Source of the DNA: Hexactinellida sp. DTS-2022
Lineage: Eukaryota > Porifera > Hexactinellida
Direction: 5' to 3'
DNA: 64,000 nt
NCBI GenBank assembly: GCA_028753945.1
Contig: JAPNXP010000010.1
Span: 2,545,042 to 2,609,041 of the forward strand
The notes under the pieces were generated by a model. That model saw nothing but the letters and a program-made list of their open reading frames with translations. It did not search any database and had not been told where the DNA came from. How positions within the stretch are numbered: position 1 is the stretch's first letter; every line of letters begins with the position of its first letter. The position numbers and the translations under genes are program-made. Of this stretch, positions 23,131 through 34,534 are shown one piece after another.

Positions 23131-24400
23131 ATGTCACTAATAAGGCCATATAAAATAAATAACTTGTTATCATCCCCGTTCGTCCCAAATTTACCCACCG
23201 TTCGGATATATTTTATTGTTATCCTATGAACATGATCTTACGGATATTAGCTATAAACTTGTGTAAAGTACTAATGTATAATTAGTCTTGTATTTAGGGA
23301 TTATTTGGACATTATCATATGATTTTCTAAGTAAATTAAATATTAATATTTATTGTTTGGCATAGGATAATGCATAGCATTCTGTACATAAGGCAATGAA
23401 ACGGACTCAAATTTCTGGACCATGGATGAACTAGTATAGTCAACTAAATATATGCAATGCAATTATTCTTCGAAATAAGTAATCCAGGGTGCTTCTACTT
23501 ATGTAATTGTTTTTTATAAAGGTAGTCATGTACAAGACGCATATTTTTGAGGTACCACTTGATCGAAATGACGTCACCGTATTGTCTAATAGGCAAAATA
23601 TGCCAAAACTTTGAACGCATGTAAAATGTTCAATTTCGCTTTTTAAAACAAATTGCTGTGACTAACCCATCTAGGAGTTATTTACATAAAATATCTCAGA
23701 ATCAACTATGGAATGTTGCCACATTCCTCTGTTTCCTTGGATACGTGATTTCAATGCTTGAGGTCATATCTCGAGTATAAATAGTTACAGCTTAGTCAAT
23801 GGATCCAATTGATAGCCCGTCCTAACTTCCTATTCAATGATAATCATTTCGATGCTCTATCTCCAACCAATTTTCCGCAAAATGTGTATAACCATTTGAA
23901 TGTATATTACAATAATCACAATTCTCAGTCGCAACATTCATAATTGATTCAGAGATATTTATGTAAAATTACTCCTAGATGGGCTAGTCACAGCAATTTG
24001 TTTGAAAAAGAGAAATTGAACATTTTACATGCGGTAAAAGTTTTGGCATATTTGGCCTATTAGACAATACGGTGACGTCATTTCGACCAAGTGGTACCTC
24101 AAAAATATGCGTCTTGTACATGACCACCTTTATAAAAAACAATTACATAACTAGAAGCACCCTCGATTACTTATTTCGAAGAATAATTGCATTGCATATA
24201 CTTAGTTGACTATACTAGTTCATCCATTGTCCATAAATTTGAGCCCGTTTCATTGCCTTATGTATAGAATGCTATGGATAATGCTATTTGCATAAAAATG
24301 AAAATAAAAAATAAAATAAAAATCCCGTCCGCCGTCCCTATTTCTGAAAAAATCCGGATGATAAACAATTAATTTATTTTACATGGCCTAAACTATATAT
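23131..24400. repeat. Dispersed repeat D, copy 1, split by a P-type MITE
   Basis: AGGCCATATAAAATAAATAA at the left and TTAATTTATTTTACATGGCC at the right are inverted ends. GTCCGTCCC-type blocks follow. The intact copy at 30022-30395 lacks the 0.9-kb insertion. Confidence 0.8.
23373..24276. mobile_element. Foldback MITE with P-element-type ends
   Basis: Ends CATAGCATTCTGTACATAAG and CTTATGTATAGAATGCTATG are inverted, and the homology runs inward for more than 300 bp on each side. The 7-bp duplication GATAATG lies at 23366-23372 and 24277-24283. Repeat D copy 2 holds the empty site GGATAATGTTATTTGC near 30266. The ends match those of the P-like element at 56645-61279, so a related THAP/P transposase probably moved it. 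Confidence 0.9.
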
Positions 24401-24455
24401 AGTAGAAATTAAACTTTGTGAAAGATTATTTTTATTTTACAATCAAGAATAAACA

Positions 24456-24740
24456 TCAATTAGTGAATATTTCTAATCTGGCCTCTATATTGCTACGGCA
24501 TATAGGGCAATTCTGTCCTAAATTGACAATCCTCTCGCTACAATGGCCACAAAAGCTAGCATGTCTACAGGGAATGAAAACCCATGTGTTACTTCTTTGA
24601 AAGAGACACACTACACATATAGATTCTGTGTTGGTGTTTTGATCACCTTCATCTTCAGAAAATTCTGATTCACTGGATGGAGTAATATCTTGCGATTTGA
24701 TGTTCCCCACAGTATGGTTAATCGATTGAAGAAATCCCAT
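24456..24740 (-). CDS. RING-finger protein ORF in the MULE
   Basis: A 94-residue frame with an acidic, serine-rich lead (SSESEFSEDEGD). A C-terminal C3HC4 RING follows: C42-x2-C45, C58-x-H60, C64-x2-C67, C78-x2-C81. The tight C-x-H-x3-C-x2-C form is that of the IAP/MDM2 class. Such RINGs normally recruit E2 enzymes for ubiquitin transfer. The ATG lies 4 bases past the stop codon of the upstream transposase frame, one frame shifted. It is therefore either a second cistron, a spliced exon, or a former C-terminal domain separated by one indel. All zinc ligands are intact. Confidence 0.75.
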   Translation of the reverse strand: MGFLQSINHTVGNIKSQDITPSSESEFSEDEGDQNTNTESICVVCLFQRSNTWVFIPCRHASFCGHCSERIVNLGQNCPICRSNIEARLEIFTN

Positions 24741-24744
24741 GGGT

Positions 24745-25855
24745 TTAATTATCCATCACGAGTTTATGTTTGAGAACAATCCTTTCTTCTTCATTTTTTA
24801 TATCTGCCTTACATCTTGGCCTGCTAATTTCCCTACCTTGATACAGGCGACGAATTTCATTATCTGTGTCGTGAATTAATTCATTGAGCTTTGTTATGAA
24901 GGTCCATATTCGAGGGTGACTGCATCTCACCCTTGATTTTAGTTTGGCGTGATAACTCTCTGACCCGTTATTTCTTGAAATATTAATTTCATGAATGGAG
25001 AGTTCCTCAGCCGATATTAGATTTAGCCAGCGTTTCTTGAAATATTTCATCAGCTTTTCCAATCTCGGAATGTCTTCAGTTGGTAGAACAGGAACTTCGA
25101 TTAAGGTAAAAGTGGGGAATATTAGAGCAGCAGGCAAAAAAGGTATGGACATAAAAAGTCGTATAAACTTAGCAATATGGACGTTGTTCTTAAAATTCTG
25201 ACTCAGTCCAAGTTTATGAGTCTTCGCCCAAATGCGTTGAGTGAAGTCAAACCAGCACCCATATACTTTCATTTGTGGATAAATTCCTTAAAAAGCGTTC
25301 CGAGCAGCTGGTTCCCAATCGGACATCGAAGCAATTGGTTGAAATTGAGGAACGTGTATAACTAAATCCTTTAAAAGTATAGTTATAGTTCTATAGTTCT
25401 TGACTCTTGGACGTCATTAAGCAGTGGATTGCAGGCATCGTATGTCTACCTACAGCTACAAATATTGTCCATAGCTAAACAAACTGAATGGGGACTGTCT
25501 GAAAGGTACCATCAAACTGGATGTTTGTCGCCTCACTGAGAAAACTCATCATTTCATCGGAATAGAATATTACAGCTGTTTGTCCTCCCTGTGTTTCCGA
25601 AAATTTGTAATAATCCTTAAAAGTGGACGTCAGTAACATATCACAGAACTCTGGCGGAGTAAATGGAATTTTGGGTTGAAGTGTCCTCCTCGCGCGATAC
25701 ATTGACGACTCGCATTCCATAAAGGAGATATCAGCTGCATTGGGATCGTTTCTTGTTACATCATCGAATACTGCCCTAAGATTATTTTGCGAGTATTTAG
25801 CGAGAGTTTTGCATCTTGACTTAAGCTGGTAAACCTGTCTTATCGTCCTCAACAT
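24745..25855 (-). pseudogene. MULE transposase, incomplete
   Basis: N-terminal frame 25475-25855 (126 residues) ends with IQFDGTFQTVP, the first catalytic-aspartate motif of MULE transposases. C-terminal frame 24745-25272 (175 residues) holds GCWFDFTQRIWAK, the C/W-F-H-type block after the second aspartate, followed by the helical tail. Only about 200 bp separate them, they carry stops, and I see no second DFE-type aspartate motif there. The core therefore appears partly deleted. If whole, the enzyme would cut and paste the element in the nucleus. Confidence 0.7.
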
Positions 25856-26606
25856 TATAATTATGTAGTTTCATTGGGGTGATCAAATTTCTCAAACGAT
25901 TTAGTTTGCTGGTTCCTTTACAAAAGATATATATAATCTTCCGTTATCTTCAATGAATATAGTTGTGTCCATCTGAAGTTGAGAACTTTTCCTACGGAAC
26001 GTTTATACTCTTGTTCAGTGAATTCCATTATTGTTTATACAACTGGATTATTCGGATTTATACTAATCATCCCATTGTTATTTAGTATTACAAGCACATG
26101 GAAGTGTGACATGTTCTAAACAGTAATTTTTTGACACCCACATAGATAACAAATTTCTATTGCGGTATTCTGGCTTTGTTGTCTTGAGGTGGTAAATAAC
26201 TAACAAATTTTATATTTTGGTCGAAATATGAATTATTACTAACATCAATTCAGAAGGTATTCAAAAGTACATTCTGACAAGTGCCAGTGTTACCAAAGTC
26301 CATCCTGACAAGTGCCAGTTTTTCAAAAGTCCATTCTGACAAGTGCCAGTTTTGCAAATGTCCATTCTGACAAGTGAAAGTTTTGCAAAAGTGCATTCTG
26401 ACAAGTGACAGTTTTCCAAAAGTCCATTCTGAAAAGTGCCAGTTTTGCAAATGTCCATTCTGACAAGTGACAACCTCCATTATTCTGACAACTGACAACT
26501 TCAAAATTCTGACAAATGCAGCTTGCCCATACCAATATTTATTAATATAAATCCATGGTATTAATAAGACAATTTTATTTTAGTTATTAAATTTTTATAG
26601 AAATTA

Positions 26607-26772
26607 CTTATATAGAGCTCAGCTCTAGTAGAGTTCAGTTTTTCAGTATGTGTATTCAGGCACTGAGAAAGGTCAGTTTTTTCTCAAACTTTGAAATTGA
26701 CCTTTAGAAAGTAAGCCTGGGCTTTTAGTATGGGAAAAAATCTGAACTCTACAAAGCTCAGCTCTATATAAG
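26607..26772. mobile_element. 166-bp MITE
   Basis: Ends CTTATATAGAGCTCAGCTCT and AGCTCAGCTCTATATAAG are inverted, each followed inward by AGTAGAGTTCAG-like sequence. The target duplication is not clear. Confidence 0.6.
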
Positions 26773-27008
26773 GATTCTCATTTTTATAATAGTGAGATAA
26801 ATTAATTTGTGTATTTAACTAATGTCTTAACTTTAGTATAATTAACCAGGAATAATAAAAAGTAAATAGTAAATAAATACATCAATGAAAGTAAAATGTT
26901 CATATACAAAGATAAAATTATGGAAAATTAGGAAAGCAAATATTATTTATAAAGATAAAAGAAAAACAACAAAAATGGGAAACAGTGTATATACTTTTGA
27001 GGTGTTGC

Positions 27009-27869
27009 CTAGAAGGGATTGTATTGAGAATAAAGCGCTAAAACTGATACTTCTTCTAATGGGCTGTCAAGGCTAATTGATGGGAAAAGCTCAGTTCCAT
27101 TAATAATCATGGGAGAACCATAATTTTCACAATTCTTAAACCATGAAATTTCACGGTTGTGCATATCTAACTGTACTGAAATTATGTCACCTGTTGTATA
27201 CCCCCCAGAAAATATTGAGCCACTATTCATAAAACCTTCTTCTGGCTTAATTCCTGAATGATAGTTGCCATTATTCCTTTGAGCCATTTCACCTTTCCGG
27301 AAAGGATGAGGGTTCCCATCCCAAATAGTCTTCAAAAAAGATAGCTTCCTTTCTGTATTCACAACTCCAATTTGCATCCAACCGGGTACCCTGGATCTTT
27401 CAATTTTGATAAGCCACGAAAATCTCCCATGAGAAAATCCCTTATCTTTTGGAATAAATAAGATTGATGTACTATAACCTCGACCACGATATCTTAATGT
27501 ACGTCCATTATTAAGTAGTTCTACATTTTCTTGAAGAAAGTTGCGGTCAACAATTGGAAAGATATGGTATGTAATACAATCTTTCAATAACTGAAAAATT
27601 GGAAGCTTATCAATTGCATCATGATGCTCAATGATTCTAGAAATTAGCTTACTAGTCAAAAAAAGAAGTGAAGGAACACAAATACATGAAATTCCCCCAT
27701 CAGTCCACATTCTTAATCGATCTTTCTCTTCATTATATTTTGAACAATTAAAACTAAAATCCGGAATATAATCTCGTGTAATTTGTGTACTCCTTGATTT
27801 TTTCCTTTTAAAATTATTTGAATTCGAGAGAGGTACATTATTAGAAGTTGAAAAACAAGAATTTCCCAT
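27009..27869 (-). CDS. SPRY-domain protein, possibly N-myristoylated
   Basis: An uninterrupted 286-residue frame starting MGNSCFS. Gly2 and Ser6 fit an N-myristoylation signal, and Cys5 could be palmitoylated, suggesting membrane attachment. Residues 20-30 are basic. Residues 60-110 are hydrophobic and helical. A SPRY domain spans about 125-285, with GRFSWLIKIERSRVPGWMQI, then SGGYTTGDIISVQLD, EISWFKN and ELFPSISL. SPRY domains bind short peptides in partner proteins. No other domain is recognised. It is flanked by a MULE/MITE on one side and a P-element relic on the other, yet has no frame damage. It is the best candidate for a real host gene here. It could still be a retrocopy, because it has no intron. 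Confidence 0.75.
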   Translation of the reverse strand: MGNSCFSTSNNVPLSNSNNFKRKKSRSTQITRDYIPDFSFNCSKYNEEKDRLRMWTDGGISCICVPSLLFLTSKLISRIIEHHDAIDKLPIFQLLKDCITYHIFPIVDRNFLQENVELLNNGRTLRYRGRGYSTSILFIPKDKGFSHGRFSWLIKIERSRVPGWMQIGVVNTERKLSFLKTIWDGNPHPFRKGEMAQRNNGNYHSGIKPEEGFMNSGSIFSGGYTTGDIISVQLDMHNREISWFKNCENYGSPMIINGTELFPSISLDSPLEEVSVLALYSQYNPF

Positions 27870-28319
27870 TTCAATTTTAAAATAAGATTATTGTGCTATA
27901 ATAGAAATAAGAACAAACAAAAAAATTACTGATTGAATATTCACGACTCGGGCTGTTATTAGTGGATCTTAATTAACTATACAATACGGGAGTTAAATGA
28001 ATGGTAACCAGACGAACATAAACAAAATTGATCGAGGCGTGAACTACGATATACAGGACTATTCACAAGGTTCGACCATGGATTGTTTGAGGTCTGACCT
28101 CATATATTCAGAATTAGTTGAATATCTTAGTTATTAATGTTTCGGATGTTCAACTTGCTAAATTACATTCTTGTTAAGTTGTTAGAAACAAAATATAATT
28201 TTTATCGTTTACAAGATAACATAATATAGAAGTATACTACTCGTATCATTGTCGAAAACGAAGAAACAAGGTACAGAAAATAACTACACACAGTACACAG
28301 TGATAAAACTAGTTCGGTT
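27870..28319. other. Upstream flank of the SPRY gene
   Basis: AT-rich, with no terminal repeats or frames noted. Any promoter of the minus-strand SPRY gene should lie here. No definite core motif stands out. Confidence 0.35.
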
Positions 28320-29400
28320 TGAATTTCTTAATTTTGCGTGATTCGTCTTTGCTCCTTTCAAGCGAGTTCAAGTTCTTCGTTGTATTCGATAAAATGCAAT
28401 TACATATCGTAAAATTAACTTCATAAGGATATCCCATCTGAAGGTTGAACAACTGGGGCATTCAGTCCGCCATATCTCCTCATGTTCAGATTCAAAGTGA
28501 ATAAGACATAATTTTAACAATATAGTACACTGCCTGGCTAAAGTATTTGAACAAGAGGTATTTTAATCAGACACATTATTCTTCTAGCAGAATGTGAAGG
28601 CTATTTGAAATACCTTAAATGACTTTACATTTAGTGCTATATTTATAAATTTAAAACTAAATTGATTTTAGGACATTTTCAAAAAATATCCATCAAGTGG
28701 CATGGTGTCGTTGCCACGTGCCACTTGTGGCATCAATGGAAATGAGGCTGTATCTCAGTATATAACGATCTTAATGATTAGATATTTAGCACCTAGAGTT
28801 CGATTGTGAGGAATTCAAATCCGAAATCAGAAATTATATATTTTAATTGCCTCATAATTATTCGAAATTAAATATTTAATTAGAACATTATATAGTTAAT
28901 GAGTTTATCACCTCTATAGAAATTAAAAAATTTTAAAATTGCTATATTCTTATACTTAACATATCGTTTCATATAAATAGTATTGTAGAAGCACCCAGAA
29001 ACGTTAGTATGTTGCTAGGAACACGGACTGTTTATACAATAATTATTGGTGTACGAATACTTTTGGCCAGGTAGTGTACTACGTGACTGTTCAGTAAGTA
29101 GCCTTTCGTACAATGTGGAGTCGGCTTCAATTAAGGTATAAACCGTCCATATCTTAGTCACTGCATTAAGAACTAGCTGTGATGGCCATTTGAGTGATCC
29201 CCGATCAACTAATTCATTAAGTGATAGAAGGATTGAAAATCATGAAACTCGATAACCTTGTCTTCCGTTAGGTCTTTAATAGTAGGGAAGCATAACAGCC
29301 AGATTGGAGTGAATTGTTCAATTTTTGATACAAGCATAAAAATTGGTACAGACATAGATAAATATATTATAAAAAGATATGGATATGGAGGCATCACGAA
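28320..29400 (-). pseudogene. P-element transposase C-terminal relic
   Basis: Read in shifting minus-strand frames, this stretch matches the C-terminus of the 852-residue transposase at 52810-55368. DRGSLKWPSQLVLNAVTKIW (about 29100-29220) pairs with DRGSLKWPSHIVIDVIIVVW. CNCILSNTTKNLNSLERSK (about 28330-28420) pairs with TNCILSNKVKDINSRQREH. The 62-codon frame at 29209-29397 covers the adjoining LTEDKVIEFHD part. A Tc1-type MITE splits it at 28528-29076. No N-terminal half is visible. Confidence 0.75.
28528..29076. mobile_element. Tc1/mariner-type MITE inside the P-element relic
   Basis: Ends CACTGCCTGGCTAAAGTATT and AATACTTTTGGCCAGGTAGTG, with TA at 28526-28527 and 29077-29078. Same family as 11901-12463. 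Confidence 0.85.
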
Positions 29401-30021
29401 ATTTTAATATTTTCATGATGGCGGCCAAAAATAGTCGGAAAGTGTCGGACAAAAGCCCGCTCTCGCGATTACTTGTTGAATGACCTCGTAGAGTCTTTAT
29501 ATGGTCATAGTTATTCTCAAATGACTGTGCGATGAAGAAAGATGGGTCACTCGATAGGGTAGAAACAATACTTGAGAATGGAATGTGTCACATTCCAGCG
29601 TTGTCAAGGAATGTCCTCCCTCCCAAACATGGTCATGTGACCCCTATAATGACTGGAAATCTTATGTTGATTACGAATATTAGCATTAAACATTGATTAA
29701 ACTTGAATTGATAGAGTTAATTTGATTTTGTATACATATATGTACTACACTATAACTCGGTTTAGTACGTACTTAGGCTTAGTGGTACTAATTTTTTAAA
29801 CCAATTAGTTAATTTATATGTATCTCAATATAATGTAGTCAGTTAGTACTGTATAAATCAAATAATCACTTTTCGTGTCTTCTATTTCGGCTATTTTGCA
29901 CTAGTCTATTTGCACGTTCATGATAACAAATTGGTATCAACCGGTGTTATTCGAATTGAAGATTCTTTGAAGCGTGCAAGTGTTCATTGTCACCGGAAAT
30001 TCGCAATGTCCGTGTTCGTAC

Positions 30022-30395
30022 AAAGGCCATATAAAATAAATAACTTGTTTATCATCCCCATCCGTCCCAATTTTGTCCCCCCGTCCGGAAATATTTTATT
30101 GTTATGTTATGAACATAAGCTTACATAATATTAGCTATAAATTTGTGTATAGTACTCCTAATAAATGTATCAATTTATATAAGCCTTGTATTTTAGAATA
30201 TTATTAATAATTTAAACATTGTTATGTGATTTTCTAATAAAATAAAATAACAATATTTATTGTTTGGCATAGGATAATGTTATTTGCATATGAATGGAAA
30301 TAAAAAATACAATAAAGATCCCGTCCGCCGTCCGTATTTCTGAAAGAATCCGGATGATAAACAATTAATTTATTTTACCTGGCCTAATGAGGTTA
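30022..30395. repeat. Dispersed repeat D, copy 2 (empty site)
   Basis: AGGCCATATAAAATAAATAA and its diverged complement AATTTATTTTACCTGGCCT bound about 375 bp. It contains GGATAATGTTATTTGC, the undisturbed target of the P-type MITE found in copy 1. Between the P relic and this copy, 29401-30021 has one repeat-B-like piece (29545-29650) and no gene. Confidence 0.75.
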
Positions 30396-30504
30396 TATTG
30401 TATATTTCAATTTTTCAATTTAATTAGGATTTATTTAGTTCAAGCACTCAAAAATATTTTAGGCGAGAACATTCAGGGGCTAAGGATTTTAAATAACTAT
30501 TGAT

Positions 30505-30905
30505 GAATCTATATTATTAAAACTTGACTGTTGTTTGTTTGTGTGTGTGTACCACTGTGTGTGTTTGTTTGTCCAGGTTGCATTAAAATGATGGGGGAAT
30601 ATAAGCTCCTTTATATACGAGATATAAACTAATAGGTAAAAAAGTACGTATGCTGATTTCAAATTTCGCATTTTTTAATTTTAATATGAATATTATTGTT
30701 GTCGTTCGCAAAAAGGTAACAAATTAATGAAAATTCAAAATCACCCTAGAATTTGCTTCACGGGTATTATAGCTAAACAAGTTAAAAGTATGGTAATGGG
30801 AGGGATTGATGTTTTACTAATTGTATCATCAATGGTTTAGTGAGGAAAGGGCGCATAGCGGCAGTTAACTTGAGGTGCGTTGTACAGATCCGTCGCAAAG
30901 CCTCC
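30505..30905 (+). repeat. Dispersed repeat C, copy 2
   Basis: Same landmark order as 13566-13990: GACTGTTGTTTGTTTGTGTG, GATGGGGGAATA, GCGCATAGCGG, GATCCGTCGCAAAG. Beyond it, 30910-31319 holds no gene. GAGTTACACCAAGG-type motifs repeat at 31150-31230. Confidence 0.5.
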
Positions 30906-31319
30906 TATTTAACTCCTATTTGATAGCTAACGACTTAGAAAAGTTTATAACTGGAAGTATTAATTATCGATGTTCACTGGGTAACTCGAATGGCAGGAGC
31001 GTATCGAGCCATTCACCTGGAGGATGTAGTCCTCAATCGGCGCAGACTATTACAATATTTTTTCTTATATTAGAAGATCCACTATTTTCAGGAAATAGAA
31101 TACACCAGTTTTTTTAATGCCGATCTTGGTGTAAATTTTGCACCAAAGTGTTTTGGAGTTACACCACGATTCGGGTCGGCCGCGGGCGCTGCAGTGTCGA
31201 GTTACACCAAGGCCGCTGCTGAGTTACACCAAGGTCTCAACCTTAAAAAAAAATATGGAATACACAGTATTGATTTATTTTAAAACATGGATAAGATCTT
31301 TACATGCACCTAGTATATA

Positions 31320-31498
31320 CAGTAGAACCTCGTTAATATGAGCACCAACGGACGATGAAATTTTGTTAGGTTTATCCAGAGTTCATATTAACCTCTGTAA
31401 AACCCATAGTAGCTTGTAGGGACCTGATTCTATGGAACTGTTTGTCGTTTTATCCGCGAAATGGTATTAACCGTGTTCGTACTAACGAGATTCTACTG
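31320..31498. mobile_element. 179-bp Tc1/mariner-type MITE
   Basis: Ends CAGTAGAACCTCGTTAATAT and GTACTAACGAGATTCTACTG, with TA at 31318-31319 and 31499-31500. Confidence 0.88.
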
Positions 31499-32948
31499 TA
31501 ATATGGAAATATCCGTTGAATATAAGATACTAGGTATTGGTGTCGAATCTGTCGATCAAACGCAGTCGACTCCGCTTTATAGAGCCACCAGTTAATAGAT
31601 TTCTCTGCTTAATCGAAAATTGAACAATTTTATTGCTATGCTGCCCCACTATAAGGCAATCGGAACATTTCATTTTGGAACGCTTAAAAATAGAGTGAAC
31701 TGCATATCCCCCAATAAAAGCCAGAGATTGAAGTATGGGAAGAGGTGGTTCTACTGTATCTTCTTCGAGGATAGACAGAAACATATCTAAATTAACATTT
31801 GAATCATCACCTTTGACTGCTGAAGAGAATGTATCAAGAAATTCTTTTAATGAGAGGTTATTGAATGAAGATTGTTTCGAAAAAAGAGTTTTAATATGTT
31901 AGAGAGTTTGAGACGTCGTTCACTTTCCTAAATTTGACAAGCTATGACTTGGTACTGTGCACCTGATAGCATCCTATAAAGCCAAAATTATGTTCAATCG
32001 AATGGATTCTGCAAAAAAGCACTGAAAATGTAATCGAATCCACAATCTTGGGGTAAATAATTGACTATTTTAGGAAGACAGTTACAGCTGTGGTGGAAAC
32101 TAGTAAAGTTTGTGAAATTAGCTTACCATATTTTCCAGGGAGTTCTTTCCAATGTGAGAGCCAGTCTGCAATACGAGAAAGTAATGTGAACCTCGAGTCG
32201 TTGTAAATCAAAGGAAGTGATAGATCATCTCGAGACGTTTTCCTTTGGTAGGTGTATTTACATTGAATACTTTCCAAACACTGCAAACGATTTTAATAAA
32301 ATCGTGTGTTTGAGATTTATAAATTTCTCGGATCGAATTTTGCATTTGAATAGCGGCGGCAGTTTGGTCATTAAATATCTTTAAGGCAAGGTGAACATTC
32401 TGACGTTCAAGCTTTGTGGGCCAGCATGCTTTTGCAGTTAACTTTGGTGGTTGTTTCACTGAGGCGAATTGTTCAGGAATGAATAATAGTTTGACATCTT
32501 CCAAAGTGGCTTTGTTTGTCATAGAGAAGTCGTCAAAAGAAGGAAAAATCAAAGTTATATTGTAATCCGTTTGATTTAGCCAATTGTTTCGGATAGTTTT
32601 TAAAAAGTGAACAAAATCAAAAAGCAGGAATAAGCTTCTATAAGAATCAACGGGATGGGGTACATAAAGTTCAAGTTGTAATTTTGATGAGAATAACTTG
32701 AAGAGACCAACGTTTATAGGATGATTATCAGTTATGATAGCCACAACAGATAGACCACATGACTCGATATCAGATATTACCTTCTTCGTGAAAGGAAATA
32801 TTTTTGACGCACTAGTTTGCGAACAAGGGAGAAGTCGGACAATTGTAGACCATTTTGTAAATAGACATGAAATCATAAAACCTAGCATGGTTCTCGCTGG
32901 TATGTTGGGATTATTCGAAGATCCTATAATTTTTCCACCTATGTATGT

Positions 32949-33428
32949 CAGTACCCGGACAAAAGTATTCGACCACCCAGCATTTTCCCATTGAAAATAG
33001 TACTATAGTTGGACTAATAGTATTGTTAAATGTATTAAAACTTTATGACATATTGCTCTTTTGATTTCAGATTCGTATTCTACGCATTCGAATTAACCAT
33101 TGTAGATGCTTTCAAATTGATTACATATTAGTTCGGGTGAAAATCATCATCAAATGGCAACATGTGCCACCTGTTCCCATCTCTCCCATAGTGTCAATTT
33201 GGGAAAAGTGGTGCACAGTGGCACAGGATGATAATTTTTTACCAAATCAAAAAGGGAATGAATTGAAAGCTTCTACAATTGATAATTCGAATGCACAGAA
33301 TACGAATTTGTAATCGAAATAGCAATATCTCATGTAATTTGAATCACTATCTTCCATTGTTCAACATCATATAGTACTATTTTCAATGGTAAAATGTTGG
33401 GTGGTCGAATATTTTTGTCCGGGTAGTG
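32949..33428. mobile_element. 480-bp Tc1/mariner-type MITE in the P relic
   Basis: Ends CAGTACCCGGACAAAAGTAT and ATATTTTTGTCCGGGTAGTG. The size equals its sister at 55424-55903. It splits the minus-strand codons just after MDEIHLKAKY, and the frame resumes with TYIGGKIIG. TA is intact on one side. One base was lost on the other. Confidence 0.85.
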
Positions 33429-33745
33429 TATATTTAGCTTTCAAATGAATCTCATCCATGAAAAGCTTTCGTATTCAAGTAAGATTTGATTTGTACTTGG
33501 TCTTGAAATAGACACGGGTGTAATATGATCAAGGTAGAAGGGATTGTATACCAGAGAAGCCAGTTATTTGAAATATTAGTTTTCTCTAATTTGTCCACAA
33601 GCTCAGCGAAAGTGTTAACACCAAATTCTTCTTTTTCGTTTTACATTGGAGGGCACTTTCTTCTAAAACCTTTCTTAGTTGGGTACTCTCCTTCATTAAA
33701 GTCGAGACGCTTTGGCTTTTCAACAGTTTTTTGGAGATATGAGGG

Positions 33746-33869
33746 CAGTGGCGGAACCAGGGGGGACCATGGACCCACCTTTTTGAGGCTGGCCCCCCAC
33801 TAGAATAACAATGTTGTACAGTGTGGCCCCCCAAAGCTCCCTTACCTGAAAATCCTGGCGCCGCCTATG
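33746..33869. mobile_element. 124-bp hAT-type MITE in the P relic
   Basis: Ends CAGTGGCGGAACCAGG and CCTGGCGCCGCCTATG, with 8-bp duplication TATGAGGG at 33738-33745 and 33870-33877. Confidence 0.9.
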
Positions 33870-34534
33870 TATGAGGGACAATTGGGTAGTATCGTGGGAG
33901 TAGCACCATCAACAAGTCCGGGTCTTCAATATGCCTATTAAGAGAAGAGCTAGTATATACTTTTTAGTGAGGCCACCTATTAATGAATAGGAAATTAGGA
34001 ATATAAACAAATTATTGATAGATAAGTTTTAAATCAGTAGGAACATTTATCTTTTGCAATGGGTTGCCAAACGTATTTGAGAGTACCAAGAACATAGTTA
34101 TAATTTAAGCTATAAGGGATACCGTTAAAATGCGATGGAGTAGATAAGAATGTGAAATGTAATACTTACAATGTGCACCCAGTCCTCAGGTAGTAAAGCT
34201 TCACATGTATAGAGAATTTCCCAAGGTCGGAAATGCTTAGCACAAAGGTAGACTTGCTTTAGAGAATAACAATCAACTCTATGGAGAAACTTTCTCCACT
34301 CATCCTTTTGTTCCTGAGAAAATTCTTCTCTCAATTTGAAAATAGGAATAGGTTCTTCGCCATAATAACCGCATTGACAGTTAGGAGCTGAACATCTAGC
34401 TGGCATAATGCTATAAATTATGAAGCTACATATAGTATAAAGTTAAAGCGTGAACGGTTAAAGTCAATTTGGAGGATTTATATAATAAATTAATTAATGG
34501 ATAAGTGGTAGATTATATAGAATTAAATAAATTT

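Larger units (their letters stand above)
22993..26520 (-). mobile_element. MULE-type DNA transposon with repeat-rich inverted ends
   Basis: Outer ends TGCATTTGTCAGAATTTTGA (22993) and its complement (ending 26520) continue inverted for over 100 bp. They consist of units of about 30 bp, CTTGTCAGAATGNACTTTTG. The right arm has more units (26268-26470) than the left (23040-23116). Between the arms, on the minus strand, lie MULE transposase fragments and a RING-finger ORF. A copy of repeat D (about 23131-24400) that carries a P-type MITE occupies the 3' half. Flanks read GCTGCC and GCTTGCCC, a possible but unclear target duplication. Confidence 0.75.
31530..34406 (-). pseudogene. P-element/THAP transposase, decayed, with three insertions
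   Basis: Minus-strand order matches the element at 52158. The THAP domain is at 34125-34406: C-x4-C in MPARCSAPNC, then LCAKHF. The THAP-to-catalytic linker follows at 33520-33830. MDEIHLK with the first aspartate is at about 33445. The core at 32208-32888 has TDNHPINVGLFKLFSS (second aspartate) and FDFVHFLKTIRNNWL. The C-terminal IAFIGGYAVHS-type block is at 31690-31760. Stops and frameshifts separate these pieces. Tc1-type MITEs at 32949-33428 and 31563-31612 and a hAT at 33746-33869 interrupt it. Inverted ends were not found. Confidence 0.85.

Noticed and set aside
26250-26535. Three overlapping frames with repeated WTF/MDICKTG text
   Set aside because: They are translations of the 30-bp units in the MULE terminal repeat.
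29209-29397. MULE fragment
   Set aside because: Surrounding text in shifted frames matches the P-element C-terminus instead.
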